A DNA stretch of 64,000 nt from Rusavskia elegans (lineage: Eukaryota; Ascomycota; Lecanoromycetes; Teloschistales; Teloschistaceae). A program made the translations under genes and the position numbers. The notes beneath the pieces were generated by a model. The model did no database searches, had not been told where the DNA came from, and saw only the letters and a list, made by a program, of their open reading frames with translations. Numbering within the stretch: position 1 is the stretch's first letter; each line of letters starts with the position of its first letter. Location of the stretch: contig SAUG01000028.1 of the NCBI GenBank assembly GCA_011316305.1, forward strand, positions 62,001-126,000. The letters are read 5' to 3'. This document shows positions 55,169 to 64,000 of this stretch, piece after piece.

Positions 55169-58032
55169 ATGGCGGACAAGGACTCGAGACTGGAGAGTGC
55201 CGAGAGTTCGGACAGAGAAGGGGCAAGTGACCATCTTCGCATTTCGACGATGGAACGCTTACCAGCCGAGCAGGAAACTTTTGAAGACGCACCCGATACT
55301 TCGTCTAGGCCACAATCGAGGTCCTCCGCCTCAGTCCGTTCACTCACTGACCGTCCACAATCGTCTTCCTCGGCTAGAACACCTCGACCCTCCACCCAGA
55401 ACCCTCCAATTATTGATGAAGCTCCTGCAGACACCCAACCCGTTGCGCCTCTCGACGGTACGGATGAAGGCTCGAAGAGTTCATCTCAACTAGATCCTCG
55501 ACGGCTTTCGACGTCCTCGATGGATGATGTCCAGCTTGAAAATTCGCACGATGCGACCTCCTCTCGATCACGCTCGACGACTATTACATCTAGTGACAGC
55601 GCTGCAAATCCGCCAAACCAGACACTGAAGCCACCACCTGCAATTCAAGGTCTTTCGGGGAGTCTCCCTTCTGTGTCATTCGCTCCTCCTCCTCCACCAC
55701 CACCTACTGCTCTTCCAAAGGCTGCACCTCAACCACCCACACTGCCACCCAGAAAACTCGGCGGCCCCTTCTCATGGCTTTCAAGAAGTACTTCAGCGAA
55801 AGTAGACACTCCGCCTCCAACTGTTCAGACAAATCATACCCCCCTGGACCGTCGGAACACAGTAGCATCAGTCCATAGTGGTAATCCGGATCTTATGCTA
55901 AGTCGGCTTGACGAGGGTAATGAGTCGGACAGCTCCGCTGCCAATGCTCAACGGCAAACTCGCAACAGCCTACGTAACCGCTTCAAGATGCTTCGAATGC
56001 GAGAAGAGGCGGGCATACAATCATTCGAAGGGCAAGAAGTGGGGTCTCCTACTAGAGGAGGAGTATTTGCAGGTTTAGTAGGGCGGAGTGCAAGTGTTGG
56101 TCTTGGGATTGGGAGTCCAACGACCATCGCGGACGAGAAGGAAGGTGGTCCTGCAGCCTCTCCAGCGCAAACCCCCGTTTCCCCTGGTCCAAATGCGAAT
56201 CCATTGGTATCACCAATCAACCCTGCTCTCGCACCCGGGACAGCTTCTGGGGTTTCTGCTGGACCTTCCGCGATGACAGATCCTACCGCTGCCGTAGACT
56301 GGGATCTATGGCAGTCAGTGGTCTACGAAGGCCCCGCCGCTGTTGCCAAAACAAGCGCGGAAGAGCTCAATAGAGCAATTGCCAGTGGTATACCAAGCGC
56401 GATAAGGGGCGTAGTGTGGCAAGTGCTGGCACAGAGCAAGAACGAAGAGCTTGAAGGTGTCTATCGGGAGCTAGTGGCACGAGGAACGGACAAGGACCGA
56501 GATCTCAAGGATCAGTCTGCGAATTCAAGCTCGAACCTCGCCAATGGTCACTTGAAGGAGAAGGCACCAATAACTTCCTCGGCATCTTCGGTGCATTCCG
56601 AGCACTCTACGCCCACCACCAATGGCATGGTTTCGCCGACCTTCTCCCAAAGCGAGAAGGACTCCGAAGGTGTTGCCAAGTTGCAAGCTGCTATGCGGGC
56701 GGAGCGGAAAAAGAAGGCAAAGGAGGATGCAGTAGCGCTTCAGAAGCTTGAGAAGACTATCAAGCGAGACCTCGGTACCAGAACTAGTTTTTCGAAATAC
56801 ACCGCAGCAGCAGGTCTCCAAGATGGACTGTTTGGTGTGTGTAAAGCTTATGCCTTATTCGATGAAGGAGTCGGATACGCCCAGGGCATGAACTTCCTTG
56901 CCATGCCCCTGTTGTTCAACGTAAGTAGGAGCCGGGGGAATCCGCGCGATAACTCTGACCCTTCAATAGATGCCAGAAGAAGAAGCATTTTGTCTCTTGG
57001 TCCGATTAATGAACCAGTACCATCTGCGCGACATGTTTATTCAAGAAATGCCAGGCCTACACCTACACCTCTATCAATTTGAGCGACTACTGGAAGACAC
57101 CGAGCCAGCACTGTACTGCCATCTCCACCGACGTGGCGTTCATCCGCAACTCTATGCAACGCAGTGGTTTCTCACGCTTTTTGCCTACCGCTTCCCTCTC
57201 CAGCTTGTTCTTCGCGTCCATGATCTAGTGCTAAGCGAAGGTCTAGAGGGTGCAATACTCAAGTTTGGCATCCTACTAATGCAGAAGAACGCTCAAACTT
57301 TACTCGGCATGAATGACATGGCGAGTCTCACGACTTTCCTGAAGGAGAAGCTATTCGATGTATACATCGATCAGGCGCCGACAGCCAACTCCATACTCGA
57401 ATCCGGATTCTTCGGCAGCTCCGGGGGGGTCGATAAGGAAATTTATCGTGCAGACATCCTTGTTCAGGACGCATGTGCGGTGAAGATCACCCCAGAAACG
57501 CTGGCAACCTACACAGCGGAGTGGGATCTGAAAGTCAAGATTGAGAAAGAGAGAGAAGCTGAGATTGAAAACTTCAGATCGGCCAACGCGTCCCTCGCAC
57601 TCAAAGTAAGATCACTGGAGGAGAGAACGGAGAAGTCAGATGCCGAGCATGTTCAGATGGCTTCTGAACTAGTACGCACCAAAGTCGAAAACGAGGAGCT
57701 CCATGACAAGAATGACAGTCTCGAAGGCCAGGTTGAAGAACTTAGGAACGTAGTCGAGCGTCAGCCCGAAGAAGTCGAACAACGACTGAAAGCGGAAATG
57801 GATCGGATCATGACAAGGAACATCGAAGTACAAAATGAAAATCGTGGATTGGAAGAGCAAATGGCGGATATGGAGAAGGCACTGGTAGAAACGAAAATGA
57901 ACTTCGCTGAGGTATGTCGTGCATCATCGCAATTCATACTTGCACATACACTGACCGTATTGCAAGATACAAGCCGAGCATGAAACACTGAAGCAGAAGT
58001 GGAACGAACTGCGCAGAGCGATCGGCCCCTGA
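55169..58032 (+). CDS. GYP5: TBC-domain RabGAP, Gyp5-like
   Basis: Three exons, 55169-56920, 56970-57911 and 57967-58032, with introns of 49 bp (GTAAGT..ATAG) and 55 bp (GTATGT..CAAG), give 919 residues. Gyp5-type proteins stimulate GTP hydrolysis by Ypt1/Rab1 and Sec4-class Rabs in ER-Golgi and exocytic traffic. The N-terminal 370 residues are disordered, with a PPPPPPPT run. The TBC domain starts near residue 405 (GIPSAIRGVVWQVL). It contains TIKRDLGTRTSFSKY for the arginine finger and YAQGMNF for the glutamine finger, then continues after the splice as MPEEEAFCLLVRLM and ATQWFLTLFAYRFP. A linker of about 100 residues interrupts the domain. The C-terminal 200 residues are coiled coil. Confidence 0.92.
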
Positions 58033-58559
58033 AGCTCAAACGCTGTGTGGTGTCCGGATGATCTCGTCCGCTTTCTGCCCATCCACTTATCTCGCATTTT
58101 ACCGATAGTATCAACATGGTTTCAGGAGTACAAGGAAAGACGGTGGTTTAGTCTTTTCCAGCGCAGCATCGAATATACCCCAAATCTGTATGACGGTTGG
58201 ACGAATGTACTCTTTGATTTGCTGTATCATTGCTTCAGGTTCTTGTAGTACTAATTTGACGTGGCGGGGGCGAGGCAAAAGATGAGATACTGGACAGCAA
58301 TTAGACGCATTGCAAGATGAAAAACCATGATCAATCCTAGTGCCATCAGCAGGTGTAGAAAGTGCAAACAATTCCATTGGTGCCGTGAATGGTAGCCCAC
58401 ACGAAACTGTGTGGAGCACAAGGTCCAAGATTTCATTCTAATGTCTCGGTGCTGCCAATACATCGACGTGTCCATTGTCGCTATGGAGTAAGAAAAAGAA
58501 ATTAGCGGGGATGGCTTATGCGGCACTGGTGATCCACGTATTCCATACTCTCATCACAA
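58033..58559. other. Convergent intergenic region
   Basis: Lies between the 3' ends of the RabGAP and TSR1 genes. Minus-strand frames here (for example 58111-58428) contain plausible-looking helical stretches but no family match and no clear splice model. Probably 3' UTRs, or an unrecognised small gene. Confidence 0.35.
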
Positions 58560-61067
58560 CTAAACAACCGCATCCCCCATCACCACCTCCCCATCTCCTC
58601 CCTCCCCAGTCTTCTTCTCCTCCTCCCCACCCCCCTCCTCCTCCTCCTCTACTAACCCCCCACCCCAAGCCCTCGCCCCCCTCGGCCAGACCCGCTTATA
58701 CAAACTCACCCCCACCGCATCCATCGGCCCGACCTTCCCATCAAACACCGCTTTAAAATACCCATGCGTCCCCAAACTCTCCCTCACGAACCCCTGTCTC
58801 CCCCGCTTCGTCCACAGCCGCAGCGCTTTGAACCATTCCACGTCTTCCTTGTTGAAGAACATGTACCGTACCGTTACTAGTTTCTTGTGGATTTTGTACG
58901 GGTGGCCGGTTAGGATGATGCGTTTTGCTATTGTGCGGTGGGGGGAGGGAGGGAGGGTTGTGCCGGTTGCTGCGAGTTGGAGTTGGAGTTGGGGGGTGGT
59001 GGAGGGGGAGGAGGAGGTGGGAAGGAAGAAGAGAACGGGGATGGAACCCCAGTTTACGGGCGCGATGAAGGAGGCGACGGCTGTTTGGCCTGGGTGGAGG
59101 AAGCGGAGGTATTTGTGGACGTCATTGGGGGTGCTGCCGCTTTGGCTGAAGAGAGGGTTGATAAGGAAACGGCGGGAGCCGATTTGGACCAAGAGTTGGG
59201 ATTTCGATGCTAGTGGTTCGGAGGCGGAGGAAGGGAGGGTGATGGTGGTATTTATGACGGTACGTTTGTGCTCGTGGCGGAGGATGGAGAATGCTGAGAG
59301 GGGTTCGGAGGGGTTGTGGGATTTTTGGAGGAATAGGGGGACGTTGCGGAGGTAGATGGAGACGCGTTTGCCGGCGGGGACGCCGCCGACGAGGGCTTCG
59401 CGGATGGCGGTTTTGCGGGCAGATTTGTAGTCTGGGATGCGTAGGAGACGGTCGTAGTCCTGGGGTTGGTGTGGTCTGTCTTCAGTGGTGTCCCATGGGC
59501 TTGTTTTGAGGCTGCGGAGGCCGCGATAGCGGGATAGGCGTTCGCGGGCTAGGATGTTGGGGTGGAGTTCGATTTCGTCAGGGAATTCGAGATCTTCTTC
59601 TGCGGAGGTCTTGCGTGAGGAGCGGTAGGCGGAGAGCTCTTGGGCTTCGTCTGTTGGGGAAGGGTTGAGGAAGGCTTCGGATTGAGGATACTCTGATGGG
59701 GTCGTCTCTGTTGTTTCTCCTTGGTGAGCGGTAGGGAGTGGTTCGTCTTGTGGCAGAGCGGGAGTGGCCATCCAGACGTCGGTATTGGAGTCCATGGGCT
59801 CGTCTTGGTCGGAGTCGGAGGAATAGAAATCGGACATGTCGTCACCCAGAAACCAGGCGGATTGGTAGTTCGATGTGCCCTTAGGGAGTTTTTTGGGCGG
59901 TGGAGGCATGCCTTGATCTTCGTCGGAGAAATAGTGATGATCATCGAGAAGGACCCCTTTTCTCTCTGACGGTGCCTCGGATGCAGGCAAGTCGTCGAGA
60001 TCTGTCATGGCCTCGTCGTATGGCGCCAGCTCGTCCAGGTCATCCTGATCCTCATCCGGTACATCAAGTATTTTGGTTCCTTGGTCCGCATCCACAGTCA
60101 TCTCGTCAGCTTTGCGTTTTCTGGATGTCGGTAGTGACGCATCTGTAATTTTCTCGATCTGGAAATGTCCCCAATCACCCACCTGCAACAGCCTGTCTGC
60201 CTTCAATCCTTTACCGCGGACAACACCCGTGAGAATGACTCCGCCATGGGCACTAGACTCATCCTGATCCTCGGACCATTGTACGTCCTCTACTAGCATC
60301 CAACTCCGATCTCCTCGCCAGACCACCCCTTTTGGAGTAGTTGTACATAACGACCGAATGACATTGGCACATTCACGATCGGAGTCCACAGGATGCACCT
60401 TATCCTGATTTGGAAAAAAGTGATTGATGTATGATTTAAGACATGCGACAACTTGAGGTTGCTTTTTTGGCGGTTGGATTGAATCCAGATTTTGGACCAT
60501 AGTGAGGACGTTCGAGACTCCCTGGCTCTCAATGGCCCGAATCAGGTGCTCGCCGTCCTCGCCCACTTCTTGCTCCGGAGATAGCAAGAAGACAACGAAG
60601 TCGGCAACACGACAAGCATTTATTGCAGCTACAAGGTCTCTTTTGACAGGCACGTAAAGGAGGCTTTGACCAAATCTTTCCACTCTGACCCTCAGAGGAC
60701 CGTCCACAGGCAGGTCGCGGTCAGGTATCACGGATTGGTTGAGCTTTTGAATCGCAGAAGCCGCATCACAGTCCTCACAGAGCGGGAGGACAGCAATGAC
60801 CCGGGGTGCGCCATCATGTCCTGCGAACACACTGGTGGATTTGACATTCTCCTTGTGCTTGATCTGGCGGATCTGCTTGGCTTGATTCCTTCGCTCGATC
60901 TTTGACATGACTTGTTGGTGAGGCGTCTTGCGGCTGCCCGTAACACGCTCGACCTTGCCCTTGGTCAATTCCTTGATGTAGCTCTTGGTAGCATGCCGTG
61001 ACTTGAATGGCTTTTGGAGTATCTTGGTTGTGCTCCTGTGGTGGTGCGACTCCGTTTGAGGGGCCAT
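58560..61067 (-). CDS. TSR1: 40S ribosome biogenesis protein Tsr1
   Basis: A single exon of 835 residues. Tsr1 is a Bms1-related, GTPase-like but inactive protein that binds late pre-40S particles. The basic N-terminus (STTKILQKPFKSRHATKSYI, KGKVERVTGSR, SKIERRNQAKQIR) is typical. The GTPase-like part (VIAVLPLCEDCDA, VKRDLVAAINACRVADFVVFLL) keeps no P-loop. The AARP2CN-like region follows (KGVVWRGDRSWMLVEDV), then an acidic linker, then the C-terminal domain (RGLRSLKTSPWDTTEDRP, VSIYLRNVP, GPMDAVGVSLYKRVWPR). The last 40 residues are a Gly/Glu-rich tail (VEEEEEGGGEEE) encoded by CTC/CCT repeats, longer than I expect for the family. Confidence 0.93.
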   Translation of the reverse strand: MAPQTESHHHRSTTKILQKPFKSRHATKSYIKELTKGKVERVTGSRKTPHQQVMSKIERRNQAKQIRQIKHKENVKSTSVFAGHDGAPRVIAVLPLCEDCDAASAIQKLNQSVIPDRDLPVDGPLRVRVERFGQSLLYVPVKRDLVAAINACRVADFVVFLLSPEQEVGEDGEHLIRAIESQGVSNVLTMVQNLDSIQPPKKQPQVVACLKSYINHFFPNQDKVHPVDSDRECANVIRSLCTTTPKGVVWRGDRSWMLVEDVQWSEDQDESSAHGGVILTGVVRGKGLKADRLLQVGDWGHFQIEKITDASLPTSRKRKADEMTVDADQGTKILDVPDEDQDDLDELAPYDEAMTDLDDLPASEAPSERKGVLLDDHHYFSDEDQGMPPPPKKLPKGTSNYQSAWFLGDDMSDFYSSDSDQDEPMDSNTDVWMATPALPQDEPLPTAHQGETTETTPSEYPQSEAFLNPSPTDEAQELSAYRSSRKTSAEEDLEFPDEIELHPNILARERLSRYRGLRSLKTSPWDTTEDRPHQPQDYDRLLRIPDYKSARKTAIREALVGGVPAGKRVSIYLRNVPLFLQKSHNPSEPLSAFSILRHEHKRTVINTTITLPSSASEPLASKSQLLVQIGSRRFLINPLFSQSGSTPNDVHKYLRFLHPGQTAVASFIAPVNWGSIPVLFFLPTSSSPSTTPQLQLQLAATGTTLPPSPHRTIAKRIILTGHPYKIHKKLVTVRYMFFNKEDVEWFKALRLWTKRGRQGFVRESLGTHGYFKAVFDGKVGPMDAVGVSLYKRVWPRGARAWGGGLVEEEEEGGGEEEKKTGEGGDGEVVMGDAVV

Positions 61068-62294
61068 GGCTCCGCCGGCCTTGAAGCGGAAGGGTATGGC
61101 AGCCAGTTTATCGGTGGAAGGTTAAGTATCCGTACTGAAGAGAGTCTGCAGCAATTTTCGTCTACTCCGTATGATGGGCACGAGGTAGTAGGAGCGCTTT
61201 GTGGGAACAAGGGGGGTATTATGTACGCTTTTAGCGAGTCCAGTGACTTGGACCATAGTACCACACCCAGCCCTCCCTTTTTTCCCCTCTGTCTATCTAC
61301 TATTATTATTCTAACTCACCCGAAAGAAGCTTGCACCTATTGCTCGTATCTAGATACAGCTATCTAAATACCTTATCGACGTATTAAGGAATAAATCCCT
61401 TTCACGTATTGGAGATGAATCCCCCGAGCTGCTGCCAGAATCGAGAATCGACCCAGGTTGTTGCACGCGGACGTGTACCTCGAATAGCAGATCATTCCTC
61501 AAAATCCTGCGACTCATAGCAATATCCGATCATTCCCGCCATGTGTCCTGCGGAAAGATACTTGTCTCAGCCTCGATTGGCCCCCACGGGGCGATGAAGT
61601 GGCAAGGATCGGCACTCTTCTCGTTAATCCAGAGGGTGTGCTCAGCCTAAATTGATCGGTAGATGTGAACGATGCTGCAGCCACACAAGACGGAAGGATC
61701 GCTTGGACCCCGCAGCCTCGAATGCTGGAGCTTTCTCAATACGAGACAATTAGCTTAGTCTGTCTGGACTTCCACATGGTACGAGTCATCAAGCACCTCC
61801 TCTACCGGACATTGTTGGCTCCCCAGGTTTTGAGGGTGTGAACTCGAAGAGGAGAAATACGAAAGGTGTAGACTCGGGAGATATGGACTGGACTATCAGC
61901 GCTAGCTTACCTCAAAATTCAGCCCTCACGAGCGTGGAGGTGTGCCAGGACAGACTACTGCATGAATCTCGATGAATCGAGCTGGGCCGCAGTCATTCGT
62001 TGCCTATTATTAAGAAATGGCTGAATCGCAAATTCCAGTCCAGTCGCCTACCCTTGAGGAAAGAGATATTGTTCTCTTCTGAGTTGCTGTTCTTCCATCT
62101 TTATTTGGTACTGAAAGCTGCGCAAAGCCGAGCGCTGGATCGGGCTACACTCCAGTGGAATTTGCGATCATCTGCACTGGTGTTTTCGTAACTTGACGAG
62201 GCATCCGACCTGGCTGTTGATCGACGTGTCGAACGCCCGACCCACCGAACAAAAGGACTTGCCAGCTTTTCACTTGACTATCGTAACCTAAAGA
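61068..62294. other. Divergent intergenic region
   Basis: About 1.2 kb between TSR1 and the large GTPase gene. No frame of note, repeat or RNA gene recognised. It presumably holds both promoters. Confidence 0.4.
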
Positions 62295-64000
62295 ATGCCT
62301 ATTCAGCAGCAAAGGATATCGTATGCTAGTTCGCAACCGAGCACATCATATGGTAGTGCCGTCAGCTCCTTTCCTACGCCTGGATCCTTCCGAGAACCCT
62401 GCGAGGGGGACGCTTGTCCCCAGGCTGCTAACAAGACCTGGTATTGTGTATCATGCGATTGCAGTTTCTGCGAGATCTGCTGGGATAAACAACCGGCGCA
62501 CAAGCCCAAGAAACGTGGAGCGGATGGCTACGGGCATGAGAGGATCGACAAGTTGGTGGTCGAGAGGTATAGAAGTATCCTCGAGCCTTCATCCAACGCG
62601 GAAGAGCAGGAAACTCTGCATCGGGAGGATGAGGACACCACCTGGTTCGGCATTGGCCGTGATCAAGCCGATGAGCCTGTTTTCGAGGATTATGGGCGCT
62701 TCGCAGCGTTGATGCAAGATAGTCTTTCCAAACCAGGGGCTGTCAGACATCCTCAATTGGTATCATTCATAGGCCAAACAGGTAATTGTCTAAGCACTGA
62801 ACGTCGCAATCCGTTAATCGGTCTTAGGCGCTGGGAAAAGTACCGTCGTGAAGATGCTCATCAATCATCAAGATTTGAAAACAAATCAAACGCTGAGATC
62901 TCGCTTTCCGGCGCCTTTGCCAGGATCGGTCAACGACAACGTACCAGTCTCGGCGAACGTCCACTTATACGCAGATCCAGATTCTTACCTAAGCGATACG
63001 CCCATACTCTACGCAGATTGCGAAGGTCTTGAGGGTGGCGAGGGTATTCCAAGGGCAGAAGCGTACAGATTTCAAGATGGAGCAGTAATGCCACACGCTC
63101 AGCGAAAGGACTCAGATATCAGGAGCCGGAAAAAGCTTCACAGAAAAGGAAACCGTGTGTCAAGGAACCTAAAATGGGCTCATGGTGACAAAGAAAAATC
63201 CAAGCGAGAATATGCTGTCACAGAACTCTACCCGAAACTTCTCTATACCTTTTCAGACGTCGTTGTTTTTGTCCTACGCAACCCCAAGTATGTTCATCCC
63301 AACGCCGCATCTCTCCATCACTTTCGTTATGCAAACATTTGGTACTTCTCGGCTGACAAGTTCCAGAACGTTCGAATCAGCTGTGCTGACCAAATTGGTT
63401 GGTTGGGCTTCGGCCTCTTTCGAAAAGTCTTTGGGTCAGCCTGCTCTTCCACATATTATCATCGCTCTGAATGCGACCGACCTAGCTATTGACGCCAGCC
63501 AATGGGACGTCAAAGAAGCCACAAATAAGTTGCTCTCAAGTGTCGAAACAGCCATCAACACGATCCCTGCTCTACAAGACCATGTGGCATGGTGGCGGGC
63601 GAACGGGCGCGTCATACACACGACGAAAGATCTGCTGGAGTGCTACTATTCTTCGGTCACTGTCGTAAGGATACCAATGAAAGGACGCTACATGCTAATC
63701 GATCAGCAAGTGGAGAAACTACACACTGAGATCATGATGAAAAGCAACCAGTCCCATTATAAAAAGCAGAAGGTCCGCATGCTGTCGAACAGCGATGATC
63801 TACAACTATATTTACAGTTAGCATTTGATCACTTTGCACAGGATCTGGACACGCCTTTCGATTTCGTCAGCGTTGCGCTGAAAATCAACCCCATACCCTC
63901 GGACTTTGGTGGGAACATCTTGAAGCTTGCAGTATCGATCAGAAATCGTCATCCCTCCTGGAGAGTTGTGGACATCTTCGAGCAATTAGGTCTCGTGGTA
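62295..64000 (+). CDS. Zinc-finger large-GTPase-like protein, 5' part only
   Basis: The gene continues past the window. Exons are 62295-62781, 62828-63287 and 63367 to the edge, with introns of 46 bp (GTAATT..TTAG) and 79 bp (GTATGT..CCAG), giving at least 526 residues. An N-terminal zinc-binding cluster spans residues 36-69 (Cys 36, 41, 51, 54, 56, 59, 62 and His 69), B-box-like. A G domain follows: GQTGAGKS (160-167, completed only by splicing), DCEG (226-229) as G3 in YADCEGLEGGE, FVLRNPKTFESAVL across the second splice, and NATD (351-354) as a G4-like motif. This layout recalls large GTPases of the VLIG/GB1 type fused to a finger, a fungal group of unknown function. It might act in stress or self-recognition, but that is speculation. 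Confidence 0.7.

Overview
The window reads as nuclear DNA of a filamentous ascomycete (Pezizomycotina). Most genes that could be modelled are broken by short introns (39 to 128 bp, mostly near 50 bp) with GT..AG ends. The products are conserved eukaryotic housekeeping proteins, with several families typical of filamentous fungi: a Mus7/MMS22 protein, a Gag1-like clamp protein, a fungal PEX14, an F-box-like protein and small secreted proteins. The class cannot be fixed from the sequence alone. I see no intact transposon, rRNA, CRISPR array or convincing tRNA.

Layout. 1-6.3 kb: DPH1, HMG-CoA lyase, one member of an unnamed gene family and a low-complexity protein. 6.6-20.2 kb: the second member of that family, a transcription-factor-like protein, a small hidden two-exon gene, then MMS22 and the WRNIP1/Mgs1 ATPase in tandem. 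21-28 kb: a broken wax-synthase-like acyltransferase, a Gag1-like protein, an F-box-like protein and a 2.7-kb stretch without genes. 28-36 kb: PEX14, the INO80 subunit Ies2, a hidden three-exon small membrane protein and a large mitochondrial-type AAA ATPase. 36-42 kb: mostly gene-poor, with one candidate secreted protein and a DUF726/TMCO4-type lipase-like protein. 42-47 kb: the Rab geranylgeranyltransferase alpha subunit (BET4) and a Cdc20/Fizzy-family APC/C activator. 47-58 kb: a multi-exon secreted protein, DPH3, PRPP synthetase, ribosomal protein S6, SEC17, a GatC-like mitochondrial protein and a Gyp5-type RabGAP. 58-64 kb: TSR1 and the 5' part of a zinc-finger/large-GTPase gene that runs off the window.

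Themes. Nine neighbouring pairs are head to head (for example DPH1/HMGCL, PEX14/IES2, BET4/APC activator, DPH3/PRS, SEC17/GatC-like), several with only 0.2-0.4 kb between start codons. Two diphthamide genes (DPH1, DPH3), two replication-stress genes (MMS22, MGS1) and three membrane-traffic genes (BET4, SEC17, GYP5) share the window. The least explained items are the paired FGA(N/S)NPPPD genes, the zinc-finger GTPase at the right edge, the two hidden short-exon genes and the two secreted proteins. Exon joins were worked out by hand from splice signals, reading frame and family resemblance. They are models, not transcript-supported facts.
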